A stretch of 64,000 bases of DNA, from assembly GCF_000159355.1 (NCBI RefSeq), contig NZ_GG670121.1, positions 57,958 to 121,957 on the forward strand. Direction: 5' to 3'. A program made the position numbers and the translations under genes. The notes beneath the pieces are model-generated. The model had not been told where the DNA came from, made no database searches, and saw only the letters and a list, made by a program, of their open reading frames with translations. The stretch comes from Lactobacillus johnsonii ATCC 33200 (GTDB lineage: Bacteria; Bacillota; Bacilli; Lactobacillales; Lactobacillaceae). This document shows positions 28,492 to 36,961 of this stretch, piece by piece (positions within the stretch are counted from its first letter, which is position 1; every line of letters begins with the position of its first letter).

Positions 28492-29346
28492 TCAGCTTTC
28501 ATTCTGTAATCGATTTGCAAGTTTCGTTAGACCTGCATGTCTCAACACATCTTTTAATTGCTGCATAGATTTTTTATCTCCATTTCTCATATATTCAAAA
28601 TATTGAGTAATGAGAATCTTTAATCCAAACCTATCGTCAAAAGGCAATGTACGAATAAGAGCCATTATTTCTGACACATATTTATCAATTTTTCTAATAC
28701 AAAGCGCCGTGTATAAATAATTAACACAAACTGTGGATACTCTCCGTTGAAAAGTAGCTGGACAATTTTCTAAATTTTTATAGTAGCGTAAGACCTTTCC
28801 CATTCTAGCAATCAAAATGTCTGTATCAGAAATAGGCATAGAGTTACCAAAAATTGTCAATGCCTCGTTATCTGTAACCCAATTATCTTTTTGATAAATA
28901 TATTGATTAATTTTTGTTCGAGTTGCTTTATCCATTGAAGTCATTTCATCCTTTAAATAAGCCCTGATTAATACAGCCCGATAATATGTAATTTTTGGAA
29001 CAGCAGGCATATTTTCCAATTCATGAGTAATTTTCTCGACTTTTTCTAAATCATTATTATTAAAAGCAACCGATAATTGATTAGAAATATTCTCTATCAT
29101 CCTTGCACGTTCATCAATTTTGTATGAGCCATTGACTGACTCAAAAAATTTTATTATATCTACATGATTAGATTTAAGAAGTAAAATTAATTTTTCACTA
29201 TCAATATCTGCTTCTTTTCCATTTTTAGCATAACCTGTTTCTATTTCTGAATAGTGAAAAACAGACATAGGTATATTTTTAATCCAAGCGGCTTGTGTTT
29301 TATGCTGAGCCAATCTTTCTTTTCGAAGAGCTTCTCTTATTTTCAT
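28492..29346 (-). CDS. Rgg/GadR/MutR-family transcriptional regulator
   Basis: 284 residues. An N-terminal helix-turn-helix (LRKERLAQHKTQAAWIKNIPMSVFHYSEIETG) is followed by a long all-helical TPR-like domain (LENMPAVPKITYYRAVLIRAY ... GDKKSMQQLKDVL) as in the peptide-sensing Rgg/MutR regulators. I searched both flanks for a short hydrophobic peptide gene, the usual partner, and found none. The downstream YxeA-like gene is the likely target. Confidence in the family is good; the target and signal are inferred. Confidence 0.85.
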   Translation of the reverse strand: MKIREALRKERLAQHKTQAAWIKNIPMSVFHYSEIETGYAKNGKEADIDSEKLILLLKSNHVDIIKFFESVNGSYKIDERARMIENISNQLSVAFNNNDLEKVEKITHELENMPAVPKITYYRAVLIRAYLKDEMTSMDKATRTKINQYIYQKDNWVTDNEALTIFGNSMPISDTDILIARMGKVLRYYKNLENCPATFQRRVSTVCVNYLYTALCIRKIDKYVSEIMALIRTLPFDDRFGLKILITQYFEYMRNGDKKSMQQLKDVLRHAGLTKLANRLQNES

Positions 29347-29413
29347 ATCATCATCTATTCCTATGTTTGAGCTTATAAGTACTAGTATTTGTAATATAAT
29401 ACCCTTTATAACT

Positions 29414-29440
29414 AAAAAAAGCTGGCTAAATTAACCAGCT
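29414..29440 (-). terminator. Terminator of the 60-residue membrane-protein gene
   Basis: AGCTGG / CCAGCT stem with extra pairing towards the loop, then seven T on the minus strand. Confidence 0.7.
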
Positions 29441-29521
29441 CAATTAAATAAATTCATCATAAAACGTATTCGTGTATAGGATAATAAGTAAAAATAAAAA
29501 AGATCCTCTGACCCTTTCTAT

Positions 29522-29704
29522 TTAAATACGACCACGTTTTTTAATCGTATAACAGTTAACAAAATAGCCGATTGATCCAATGAAATAAAGCATTGCTAAC
29601 CCGGCTGCACCTAAGAAACGATTACCATTAACTGATAAATAAATCATTCCACCAAGACCAGCTAAAACAATCAAGACTAAAATAATGTTAATAAACAGTT
29701 TCAT
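29522..29704 (-). CDS. Small membrane protein of unknown function
   Basis: 60 residues, two spans (LFINIILVLIVLAGLGGMIY and AAGLAMLYFIGSIGYFV) joined by a short VNGNRF turn, with a basic end (KKRGRI). It has a reasonable ribosome site (GAAGTGAATTC) and its own terminator, so it is probably real. No family recognised. Confidence 0.65.
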   Translation of the reverse strand: MKLFINIILVLIVLAGLGGMIYLSVNGNRFLGAAGLAMLYFIGSIGYFVNCYTIKKRGRI

Positions 29705-29779
29705 AATGAATTCACTTCTTTCAAAGTATTTTTCTCTACTTTGTATCCGCTTTCATTATAAACCTTTATTGCTATTTTT

Positions 29780-30391
29780 TTAATTGTTTGTACTCATTAA
29801 AATGTAGTAGCCCTTGTCACGAGCTAGAATCTCACAATTTCCGTATATCTTTGTCATTAATTTCTTGGCACTAGGTGCACCTTGTTTCTTCTGAATTACT
29901 ACCAATAAGATGCCGTTTTCTACTAGATGATCTTTTGCATCAGCTAAAATTTGGTCAACTACCTTTTTACCAGCACGAATCGGTGGATTAGTAATAATTA
30001 GCCCATATTTTTTATCCACTTGTTCATAAATATCTGACTGATAAATATTTACATTATCAATTCGATTGAACTGTGCATTTCTTTTAGCTAAGTCTAAGGC
30101 ACGCTCGTTTACATCTACCATATCAACTTCTTGATCAGGCCAAAACTTGGCCGCAAACAATCCCGTTGGACCATAACCAGTCCCAACATCTAAGATGCCA
30201 TCTTTAGGAAAATCAACGTTTTTCATTGCCTTTATTAAAACGCCAGAACCATAATCAACTCTTAATTTTGAAAAAACGCCCGCATCAGTTGTAAACTTTA
30301 AATCAATATCATCAATATGATAGTCAACTAAGTGTTCATCATGCTTGGCATCAGGATTAGCCGCAAAATACATTTGATTCTTTTTTGTCAT
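29780..30391 (-). CDS. RsmC/RlmG-like class I methyltransferase
   Basis: 203 residues: GILDVGTGYGPTGLFAAKF is the SAM loop, VDMVDVNERALDLA the second acidic site, and IITNPPIRAGKKVV the NPPxR motif of N2-guanine methyltransferases acting on 16S (G1207) or 23S rRNA. It has only the catalytic domain, about half of E. coli RsmC, as is common in Firmicutes. Confidence 0.88.
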   Translation of the reverse strand: MTKKNQMYFAANPDAKHDEHLVDYHIDDIDLKFTTDAGVFSKLRVDYGSGVLIKAMKNVDFPKDGILDVGTGYGPTGLFAAKFWPDQEVDMVDVNERALDLAKRNAQFNRIDNVNIYQSDIYEQVDKKYGLIITNPPIRAGKKVVDQILADAKDHLVENGILLVVIQKKQGAPSAKKLMTKIYGNCEILARDKGYYILMSTNN

Positions 30392-30494
30392 AATTATTCT
30401 CGCTTCTTTAATTTCTATTTATAGTTTATCAATTCTGCTTTGTTTTTTTCCATAAAGCCTTATAATTAGAATGTTACAGAAAGGAAGAGATAGA

Positions 30495-30719
30495 ATGATG
30501 ATTTCTATTCCTATATTTATTTTAGCAATTATTATTGGAATTATCTGTTTATGGGTAGGATTTAGAATAAAAGGCAATCAAGCAGTTTTTGGTCGTGTTC
30601 TTTCAACAAATAGACAAACCTGGGCAAGATTTTGGTTAACCGCCGGTTGGGTTATCATTATTATCGCCGGATGTTATCTTCTATTTATGATTATTCTACA
30701 TTTTTATTTGAAGATGTAA
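30495..30719 (+). CDS. Small membrane protein of unknown function
   Basis: 74 residues from ATG at 30495, behind AAAGGAAGAG. Two spans: IPIFILAIIIGIICLWVGF and WVIIIIAGCYLLFMIILHF, with a basic amphipathic loop between (RIKGNQAVFGRVLSTNRQT). The architecture resembles the C-terminal part of SdpI-type membrane proteins, but the match is weak. A bidirectional terminator follows. Confidence 0.65.
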   Translation: MMISIPIFILAIIIGIICLWVGFRIKGNQAVFGRVLSTNRQTWARFWLTAGWVIIIIAGCYLLFMIILHFYLKM

Positions 30720-30721
30720 AA

Positions 30722-30756
30722 AAGCGTAAATTCATTTTTGAATTTACGCTTTAATT
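30722..30756. terminator. Bidirectional terminator
   Basis: GCGTAAATTCA / TGAATTTACGC, 11 perfect pairs with a four-base loop, flanked by A-rich and T-rich arms; shared by the small membrane-protein gene and the potassium-channel gene. Confidence 0.85.
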
Positions 30757-31587
30757 TTTATCTTTTTTCTTTTCAATCCATTCTTTAAATTTATCCCACT
30801 CTCGAGGAGGGCGACTTTCTTTTAATTCTTGGATTTGCTTTTGCAAGTTTTGATTTTGCTCAGCCAACATTTTATTTTGATCTTCTAGCCGGTCTAATTT
30901 ATCTAAAATTAAGGTCAAATCTGCATCTTTATCTTTAATACTGATTTTACCTTCATTTCTTCTCATCAAGTAGGCAGTAAGCGAACTAGTAACGATTCCC
31001 ATTACCCCTACTCCAATCAGAATCATCGCTAAAATCACTAATTTTCCCAGTAAAGATTGTGGTGAAATTGTGTGTTTAGAAATATCTCCATATCCTACCG
31101 TGCTTGCTGTAGTAATTGCCCACCAGAATGCTTGATCAAGTGAAACATGCTCAGTAATCGAAATTGCAACTGATCCTAACATCAAAAAGGCAATACTAAA
31201 GTATATTACATATAAAATCCCATGAGTATGTAAGATATCTTTTAGCATACCCACTAGACCAGCCAACCGGATTAAACGTAATAGCCTAAAATATAAACCA
31301 ATATCTCCCAACTGAGCCAGTTTCATCCAACTAAAGGCAAGACCAACGGGAATAATTGCTAGCAGCTCAAAAATATTATTTCTAAAAAATACTTTCTTAT
31401 TTTTTGCAAGATAGAGCCGAGAAAAGTAATCTATTGCCAAAATAATTAAAATAAGGTTATTTAGCCAAAACCACTTACTATTCCTACTATTAATATCAAT
31501 TATTGCCGCAAAATCTAACACAAGCAGAATAATTGAAATAATAGCTAAAGCAGCTTTAAACCATTTATAAAAATTTTTCTTAAACAT
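30751..31587 (-). CDS. Voltage-gated-type potassium channel
   Basis: 278 residues from ATG at 31587 (MFKKNFYKW). The frame is open 16 codons further, but those overlap the rplL terminator hairpin and have no ribosome site. It has six transmembrane segments. S4 is basic (YFRLLRLIRLAGLVGML), the pore loop carries the selectivity filter TASTVGYGD, and a C-terminal coiled coil (LDRLEDQNKMLAEQNQNLQK) probably stabilises the tetramer. No RCK domain. Confidence 0.88.
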   Translation of the reverse strand: MFKKNFYKWFKAALAIISIILLVLDFAAIIDINSRNSKWFWLNNLILIILAIDYFSRLYLAKNKKVFFRNNIFELLAIIPVGLAFSWMKLAQLGDIGLYFRLLRLIRLAGLVGMLKDILHTHGILYVIYFSIAFLMLGSVAISITEHVSLDQAFWWAITTASTVGYGDISKHTISPQSLLGKLVILAMILIGVGVMGIVTSSLTAYLMRRNEGKISIKDKDADLTLILDKLDRLEDQNKMLAEQNQNLQKQIQELKESRPPREWDKFKEWIEKKKDKN

Positions 31588-31603
31588 AATTTTATTGTAA
31601 ACA

Positions 31604-31638
31604 AAAATGAGGACTCCGTAAAATAGAGTCCTCATTTT
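31604..31638. terminator. Terminator of rplJ-rplL
   Basis: AAAATGAGGACTC / GAGTCCTCATTTT, 13 perfect pairs with a nine-base loop; TTTTTGTTT follows on the minus strand. Confidence 0.9.
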
Positions 31639-31664
31639 CAGTAGGATGTTCAGTTAAGACATTA

Positions 31665-32027
31665 TTACTTAACAGTAACAGTTGCGCCAACTTCTTCAAG
31701 CTTAGCTTTGATGTCGTTAGCTTCGTCTTCAGAAACGCCTTCCTTAACGTTCTTAGGAGCACCATCAACAAGGTCCTTAGAATCCTTAAGGCCAAGACCA
31801 GTGATGTCACGAACAACCTTGATAACCTTAACTTTTTCTTGACCAACATCAGTCAATTCAACGTCAAATTCAGTCTTTTCTGCACCTGCGCCTGCAGCAC
31901 CTGCAGCAGCAACTGGAGCAGCAGCTGAAACACCAAATTCGTCTTCAATAGCCTTTACTAAGTCGTTTAATTCAAGGATTGAAGCACCTTTTAAATCTTC
32001 AATAATCTTTTCAGTATCTAAAGCCAT
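31665..32027 (-). CDS. rplL: 50S ribosomal protein L7/L12
   Basis: 120 residues. N-terminal dimerisation helices ([17 protein letters not shown]), an alanine/glycine hinge ([15 protein letters not shown]) and the factor-binding C-terminal domain ([19 protein letters not shown]). Forms the ribosome stalk on L10. It follows rplJ and ends at a strong terminator. Confidence 0.98.
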   Translation of the reverse strand: MALDTEKIIEDLKGASILELNDLVKAIEDEFGVSAAAPVAAAGAAGAGAEKTEFDVELTDVGQEKVKVIKVVRDITGLGLKDSKDLVDGAPKNVKEGVSEDEANDIKAKLEEVGATVTVK

Positions 32028-32070
32028 TATAAGTTTCCTCCGAAATTAGATATGTGTAAATTTACTAATA

Positions 32071-32571
32071 TTATTCGTCTTTTGAATCAGCGACAGCCTT
32101 AACAGCGTATGCAAAGTTGCGAACTGGAGCTTGTAATACAGATACAAGCATTGAAAGTAAACCTTCGCGACCTGGAATAGCTGCAAGTTTCTTGATTTCT
32201 TCTTGGCTGGCAACCTTACCTTCGAGCATACCACCTTTAATTGATAATGCGTCGATATCATCTTCGTATTTAGAAACAATACGAGCTGGTTCAGTGATGT
32301 CTTCTGCATCAGCAGTGTAAACAACAGCAGTAGGACCAACAAAAGTATCTTCTAAACCTTCAATACCAGCCTTTTCAGCAGCACGCTTTAAGTAAGTGTT
32401 CTTGATAACTTTCATCTTAACGTTAGCATCACGTAGATCCTTACGTAAGTTAGTTACTTCTTCAACAGTTAAACCTAAGTAGTCAATTACTAAGATAGCC
32501 TTAGCTTCCTTAAGTTCTGCTGCAAAGTCATCAACAAGCTTTTCTTTTTTAGCAATGATTGCTTTACTCAA
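32071..32571 (-). CDS. rplJ: 50S ribosomal protein L10
   Basis: 166 residues from a TTG codon at 32571, which lies five bases after GGAGGTGA; the product begins (M)SKAIIAKKEKLV, the normal L10 start. The frame is open 24 codons further up, but this part overlaps the leader attenuator. L10 is the stalk base and, with L7/L12, represses its own mRNA through the leader. Confidence 0.96.
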   Translation of the reverse strand: MSKAIIAKKEKLVDDFAAELKEAKAILVIDYLGLTVEEVTNLRKDLRDANVKMKVIKNTYLKRAAEKAGIEGLEDTFVGPTAVVYTADAEDITEPARIVSKYEDDIDALSIKGGMLEGKVASQEEIKKLAAIPGREGLLSMLVSVLQAPVRNFAYAVKAVADSKDE

Positions 32572-32614
32572 CGAATTCACCTCCAAATTTACTTTAAGAT
32601 AAATTCTATCAGCC

Positions 32615-32726
32615 GAAATAAAAACTCCATGCCAAAAAGACATGGAGTTGTAAAACTCTTTGTTTTTCTGGCCTCGGCGGGATATTAAGGCACGTTAGCC
32701 ACCCGAGTCTTAGGTAGAATTTACTG
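32615..32726 (-). promoter_or_regulatory. L10 leader RNA with attenuator
   Basis: The leader contains the conserved L10 leader core (CCTAAGACTCGGGTGG ... TCCCGCCGAGGCC on the minus strand), and then mutually exclusive hairpins: GAGTT / AACTC (32645-32658) versus the terminator ACTCCATG / CATGGAGT (32624-32648) followed by TTTTTATTT. Binding of L10-(L12)4 would favour the terminator and reduce rplJL transcription. Confidence 0.85.
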
Positions 32727-32732
32727 TACAAT

Positions 32733-32761
32733 ATATTACCTTAAATTAGATAAGTCGTCAA
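32733..32761 (-). promoter_or_regulatory. rplJ promoter
   Basis: TTGACG (32761-32756), 17-base spacer, TAATAT (32738-32733) on the minus strand, immediately before the L10 leader and ten bases from the stop of the ABC-transporter operon. Confidence 0.8.
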
Positions 32762-32770
32762 TAGCTTTTT

Positions 32771-33562
32771 TTAATTAAACCATTTTTCGCGAATCTTTTT
32801 TAGCTCTCCCGTCTTCTCTAAGTGGTCAAGAGCTTGATTAATCTTGTTTTTAAGAGTTTTATCTTTTTTATTGATTCCTACTGAAAATTTTTCACTTGGA
32901 TATGGTAATTTTTCTTTTTTAAATTCTTTTTGATACTTACTATGAGCTAAATAATAATTTGCATATACCCCATCAATTAATAAGCCATCAATTCTGCCAG
33001 CTTTTAAATCAATGAAGGCATTGTTATAAGTATCATACAAAACTGTACTTTTGACACGTTTCTTTAAGACTTTCGGATAATTATCCAAATCATCGGCTCC
33101 TGAAGATCCTGTTTGAACTCCAAGAATCTTCCACCTCATTTGTCGATAATTATTTATTCCTTCATTTTTTCGTGTAACCAGAATCTGATCATTTTCAAGA
33201 TATGGTTTTGAAAATGCTACTTTCTTTGCCCTAGCCTTCGTCTTAGTATACCCATTCCAGATAACATTTATTGTCCCATTGCGAAGTTCTGTTTCTTTCA
33301 TTGACCAATCAATTGTTTGAAAATCAGGTTTTAAACCGATCTCCTTGCAAACAGCCTTAGCTAAGTCAACATCAAAGCCAACGAGCTTACCATTCTTTTG
33401 GCGAAAATCCATTGGTACGAAGCTGTCGTCAACACCAATTACTAAAGTACCACGTGATTTAATCGCCTGCCATGAGTTTTCCTGTCCTTGACACCCAGCT
33501 ACGCCAACAGAAGCTAACACAATGATCAATAGACTCAAAAATCGTATTATTTTTTTCATCAT
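32771..33562 (-). CDS. Amino-acid ABC transporter substrate-binding lipoprotein
   Basis: 263 residues of the PBPb/SBP_bac_3 family. The lipobox ASVGVAGC follows a typical signal. GTLVIGVDDSFVPMDFR, GKLVGFDVDLAKAVCKEIG and the domain-swap region VLYDTYNNAFIDLKAGRIDG are typical of polar amino-acid binders (cystine, glutamine or arginine); the exact ligand is unclear. It is third in the operon permease-ATPase-binding protein and overlaps the ATPase stop by four bases. Confidence 0.92.
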   Translation of the reverse strand: MMKKIIRFLSLLIIVLASVGVAGCQGQENSWQAIKSRGTLVIGVDDSFVPMDFRQKNGKLVGFDVDLAKAVCKEIGLKPDFQTIDWSMKETELRNGTINVIWNGYTKTKARAKKVAFSKPYLENDQILVTRKNEGINNYRQMRWKILGVQTGSSGADDLDNYPKVLKKRVKSTVLYDTYNNAFIDLKAGRIDGLLIDGVYANYYLAHSKYQKEFKKEKLPYPSEKFSVGINKKDKTLKNKINQALDHLEKTGELKKIREKWFN

Positions 33563-34206
33563 TTTTCTATTGGCTCAACTTTTAAGATTTTATCAGCAAC
33601 AGCTTTTCCAAACTGGTGATCGTGAGTGATAATTACCTGCGTCATTCCTGTTTGTTTAAGCTTTAAGAAAATATCTTTTACTTTTCCTACTAACTCGGGA
33701 TCTAAGGCAGACGTAGGCTCATCATAACACAAGATTTCAGGTTTCATTTGCAGGGCTCTGGCAATGGCTACACGCTGCTTTTGTCCTCCTGATAATTGGT
33801 ATGGATATAAAGTTTTAAACTTGTCTAAGTCTAATTGATCTAAAACAGGTGCAGCTGCTTTTTCAGCCTCTGCTTTACTCATCTTATTTACCATAATTGG
33901 AGCAAGCGTAATATTATCCATTACTGAAAGGTTTGGAAAAAGATTGTAATCTTGAAAAACCATCCCTACCAAATGATTATTACGATCTGTAGGATCAAAT
34001 TCTTTTCCATTATGGAGGAATTTTCCACTATCGGCACTTTCAAGCCCTGCGATCAAACGAAGCAGTGTAGTTTTTCCTGCACCTGAAGGGCCAATAATAC
34101 TTAAGATATCTCCTTGATCTAGTGACAAATTTAACTTATCAATAATTTTTCTCGTGCCAAAACTCTTACTTATATTCTTGAGCTCTAAAACTTTATTTCC
34201 AGACAT
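33559..34206 (-). CDS. Amino-acid ABC transporter ATP-binding protein
   Basis: 215 residues. Walker A IGPSGAGKTT, Q-loop GMVFQDYNLFPNL, signature LSGGQKQRVAIARAL, Walker B ILCYDEPTSALDPE and the H-loop ITHDH are all present. It powers the permease encoded just upstream, overlapping its end by 14 bases. Confidence 0.96.
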   Translation of the reverse strand: MSGNKVLELKNISKSFGTRKIIDKLNLSLDQGDILSIIGPSGAGKTTLLRLIAGLESADSGKFLHNGKEFDPTDRNNHLVGMVFQDYNLFPNLSVMDNITLAPIMVNKMSKAEAEKAAAPVLDQLDLDKFKTLYPYQLSGGQKQRVAIARALQMKPEILCYDEPTSALDPELVGKVKDIFLKLKQTGMTQVIITHDHQFGKAVADKILKVEPIEK

Positions 34207-34837
34207 TGCTTCTCTTCTCCACTACTCTCAATAAAGCTGTTAAAACTGCTGTCATTGCCAAATATACGCACCCTACTAATACTAGTGGAACTAAAGACAC
34301 GTCTCTTGCAGTCGCAACATTTCCGGCACGTAAAAGGTCTCCTAAACCAATTACATAGACCAAACTGGAGTCCTTAACTAAGTTTATCAGCTCATTACCA
34401 ATCGAAGGCAAAACAATCTTAACAACTTGTGGACGCACAATACGATTAATTGTTTGCCATCTACTTAAGCCTAGCACTTGTGCTGCCTCAAATTGACCGA
34501 CGGGTACTGCTTGCAGTCCACCACGGAAGATTTCTGCAAAGTAAGCAGCATAATTGATAATAAATGCGACTAATGCAGCCTCGTATCTTGGAAAGACAAT
34601 TCCAACAGTTGGTAAGCCATAAAAAATAAAAATTAATTGTAGTAAAAGTGGTGTACCACGAATAATCCATACATAAAATTTTAAAATAGCTTTAACTAAC
34701 TTCAATTTTGAATGTAAACCAAAGGCAACTAATAAACCTAGCGGAATAGAAACTACTGTCGTCCAAAAAAAGATCTCAATAGTTAACCAAGCACCGGAAA
34801 ATAATGAAGGTAAAATACTAAAAATATAATTTAGCAT
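34193..34837 (-). CDS. Amino-acid ABC transporter permease
   Basis: 214 residues from ATG at 34837, five bases after AGGAGGTGA; an upstream start would cover that site. HisM/GlnP type with five spans, TLEIFFWTTVVSIPLGLL-like N-terminal region, RGTPLLLQLIFIFYGLP and the EAA loop EAAQVLGLSRWQTINRIVRPQ that docks the ATPase. The operon stands between rplA and rplJ, which are adjacent in Bacillus. Confidence 0.94.
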   Translation of the reverse strand: MLNYIFSILPSLFSGAWLTIEIFFWTTVVSIPLGLLVAFGLHSKLKLVKAILKFYVWIIRGTPLLLQLIFIFYGLPTVGIVFPRYEAALVAFIINYAAYFAEIFRGGLQAVPVGQFEAAQVLGLSRWQTINRIVRPQVVKIVLPSIGNELINLVKDSSLVYVIGLGDLLRAGNVATARDVSLVPLVLVGCVYLAMTAVLTALLRVVEKRSNVWK

Positions 34838-34913
34838 TTCCTTCACCTCCTGTTCTAAAAATAGCATATTGTTTGATTTTAACTAAAATCTCATTACACT
34901 TTCAACCTTAGTA

Positions 34914-34949
34914 CAAAAAAAGACTTCACAATTGTGAAGTCTTTTTTGC
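34914..34949. terminator. rplK-rplA terminator
   Basis: AGACTTCACAATTGTGAAGTCT is a 22-bp perfect palindrome (34921-34942) flanked by seven A and six T. Confidence 0.88.
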
Positions 34950-34968
34950 TTAATTAAACAACTATTAA

Positions 34969-35661
34969 TTAGTCTAAGTTTAATGGATCCAAGTGGATAC
35001 CAGGGCCAAAGGTTGCAGAAACGGCAACACTCTTAACGTATTGACCCTTAGCTGATGCAGGACGTGCACGAAGAATAACGTCACGTAATGCATCAAAGTT
35101 TTGTGCTAATTTTTCAGCGTCAAATGAAGCCTTACCGATTGGTGCATGGATTAAACCTTGCTTATCAACACGGTATTCAACTTGACCTGCTTTTTGGTTT
35201 TCAACAGCTTTAGCAACGTCCATAGTAACAGTACCAGTCTTAGGGTTTGGCATTAAGCCTTTAGGTCCTAAGATACGACCCAAACGCCCAACCTTAGCCA
35301 TCATCATTGGAGTAGCAATAACTACGTCAAAGTCTAAGTAACCGTTTTGAACCTTTTCTACTAAATCATCAGAACCAACTTCATCGGCACCTGCTTCTTT
35401 AGCTTGATCAGCTTGTGGACCTTCAGCAAAAACAACAACCTTCTTAGATTTACCAGTACCGTTTGGAAGTACCAATGCACCTCTAATTTGTTGATCTGCT
35501 TGCTTAGGGTCAACGTTTAAGTTATATGCAACTTCAATAGTTGCATCAAAGTTTGCGTATGAAGTTTCTTTTGCTAACTTCATAGCTTCATCTACTGAAT
35601 AAAATTTAGTTGAATCAACTTTTTTAGCTGCTTCTAAATATCTCTTTCCATGCTTTGCCAT
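34969..35661 (-). CDS. rplA: 50S ribosomal protein L1
   Basis: 230 residues. [14 protein letters not shown] at the start and the signature [16 protein letters not shown]... [29 protein letters not shown] are conserved. L1 forms the mobile E-site stalk and represses its own mRNA. It follows rplK by 97 bases that contain an L1-site-like motif. Confidence 0.98.
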   Translation of the reverse strand: MAKHGKRYLEAAKKVDSTKFYSVDEAMKLAKETSYANFDATIEVAYNLNVDPKQADQQIRGALVLPNGTGKSKKVVVFAEGPQADQAKEAGADEVGSDDLVEKVQNGYLDFDVVIATPMMMAKVGRLGRILGPKGLMPNPKTGTVTMDVAKAVENQKAGQVEYRVDKQGLIHAPIGKASFDAEKLAQNFDALRDVILRARPASAKGQYVKSVAVSATFGPGIHLDPLNLD

Positions 35662-35699
35662 GTAAAAATCCTCCTGAAAATGTGGTCAAACGAGTCTTC

Positions 35700-35738
35700 T
35701 CACACTCTCCCACCTTGATTCGTTAATTTTGATTAACG
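35700..35738 (-). promoter_or_regulatory. Putative L1 binding site in the rplK-rplA spacer
   Basis: On the minus strand a stem CGTTAAT / ATTAACG with loop CAAA (35738-35721) is followed by AATCAAGGTGGGAGAGTG. GGTGGGAG also occurs in the L1-binding stalk helix of 23S rRNA (from memory of the E. coli sequence), and mimicry of that site is the known mode of L1 autoregulation. A related GTGGGAG lies before rplK. Confidence 0.5.
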
Positions 35739-35758
35739 ATCCGACGTTCCTAAAAACA

Positions 35759-36184
35759 CTAGTCTTCTACAGTGAAGCCCATGCTTCTAGCAGTACCTTC
35801 AATCATGCGCATAGCAGCTTCAATATCTGCAGCGTTTAGATCTTTCATCTTGGTTTCGGCAATTTCCTTAACTTGGTCCTTAGTTACCTTAGCAACCTTC
35901 TTAGTGTTAGGTTCACCAGAACCCTTGTCCACTTTAGCAGCCTTCTTCAAAAGAACAGCAGCTGGTGGAGTCTTAGTAATGAATTCGAATGAACGATCTT
36001 CATATACAGTAATAACTACAGGGATAATCATACCCTTTTGATCAGCAGTACGTGCGTTGAAGTCCTTAGTGAAACCAACGATGTTGATTCCAGCTTGACC
36101 TAATGCAGGACCAACTGGAGGTGCAGGAGTTGCTGCACCAGCAGGAATTTGCAGTTTAACTACGTTAATAACTTTCTTTGCCAC
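35759..36184 (-). CDS. rplK: 50S ribosomal protein L11
   Basis: 141 residues, the standard length, from GTG at 36184; AGGAGG is eight bases upstream. A TTG two codons earlier is in frame but too close to the site. [36 protein letters not shown] and the C-terminal RNA-binding [12 protein letters not shown] are conserved. Part of the GTPase-associated centre and needed for RelA activation. Confidence 0.97.
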   Translation of the reverse strand: MAKKVINVVKLQIPAGAATPAPPVGPALGQAGINIVGFTKDFNARTADQKGMIIPVVITVYEDRSFEFITKTPPAAVLLKKAAKVDKGSGEPNTKKVAKVTKDQVKEIAETKMKDLNAADIEAAMRMIEGTARSMGFTVED

Positions 36185-36235
36185 GGTCAATACCTCCTTG
36201 ATTCCGTGATGCGGTTATAGTGGAGAATTTTCCTT

Positions 36236-36297
36236 CTTCTCCTCCCACAATAATAAAGATACTCTAATATACTACCAGCAATTTATTAAATTGACAA
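36236..36297 (-). promoter_or_regulatory. rplK promoter and leader with GTGGGAG motif
   Basis: TTGTCA (36297-36292), 17-base spacer, TAGTAT (36274-36269). The leader then has TTATTGTGGGAGGAGAAG (about 36253-36236), which resembles the motif in the rplK-rplA spacer and is a candidate L1 operator. Confidence 0.6.
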
Positions 36298-36314
36298 TAG
36301 CTAATTAAATTTTA

Positions 36315-36866
36315 TTATTGGTCAAATTCTTTTACTTGGTTATAGTCAAGTTCAGCATTTGTTTCTCTGCCGAACATATCAATAGAAACATAAAGTTTAT
36401 CTTTTTCTGGATTAATTTCAGTAATCTTACCACTCATGCCACTAAATGCACCATCAATAATAGTTACGGTTTCACCAACTTCATAGTCAGCTTTAGGTTC
36501 TTTAGCCGGTTGGCCTTGAGAAGCAAGAATTCTTTCAATTTCATCATCGTATAAAGGCGATGGCTTTGATCCACCACCGTGACTGCCAACAAATCCAGTA
36601 ACGTTTGGCGTGTTTCTGACAACATACCAACTTTCATCAGTCATTACCATTTCTACTAAAACGTAACCTGGAAATACCTTTTCATCTACTTCTTGCTTCT
36701 TACCACGAACAGTTTCAGTCTTTTGTTCTTCAGGAACAATTACTCGAAAGATATAATTTTGCATACCCATTGATTGGGCTCTTGAAAGTAAATCTTTCTT
36801 AACCTTTTCTTCGTAGCCAGAATAAGTGTGTAAAACGTACCATTTCTTTTCGCTGGTTTCAACCAT
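36315..36866 (-). CDS. nusG: Transcription termination/antitermination factor NusG
   Basis: 183 residues. NGN domain (KKWYVLHTYSGYEEKVKKDL ... FPGYVLVEMVMTDESWYVVRNTP) and KOW domain (VGETVTIIDGAFSGMSGKI). It binds RNA polymerase and affects pausing. A terminator stands between secE and nusG, so its expression may need read-through or a separate weak promoter. Confidence 0.97.
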   Translation of the reverse strand: MVETSEKKWYVLHTYSGYEEKVKKDLLSRAQSMGMQNYIFRVIVPEEQKTETVRGKKQEVDEKVFPGYVLVEMVMTDESWYVVRNTPNVTGFVGSHGGGSKPSPLYDDEIERILASQGQPAKEPKADYEVGETVTIIDGAFSGMSGKITEINPEKDKLYVSIDMFGRETNAELDYNQVKEFDQ

Positions 36867-36903
36867 GTTTCTAAACTCCTTAAAATAATACCTTTATGCA
36901 AAT

Positions 36904-36930
36904 AAAAAAACCTCCGAGGGAGGCTTTTTT
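36904..36930 (-). terminator. Terminator between secE and nusG
   Basis: GCCTCC / GGAGGT with a tight CTC-type loop, flanked by A6 and, on the minus strand, T7. It is downstream of secE and 38 bases before the nusG start. Confidence 0.75.
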
Positions 36931-36961
36931 AACTGATTTAATTATAACACATATACTGTTT

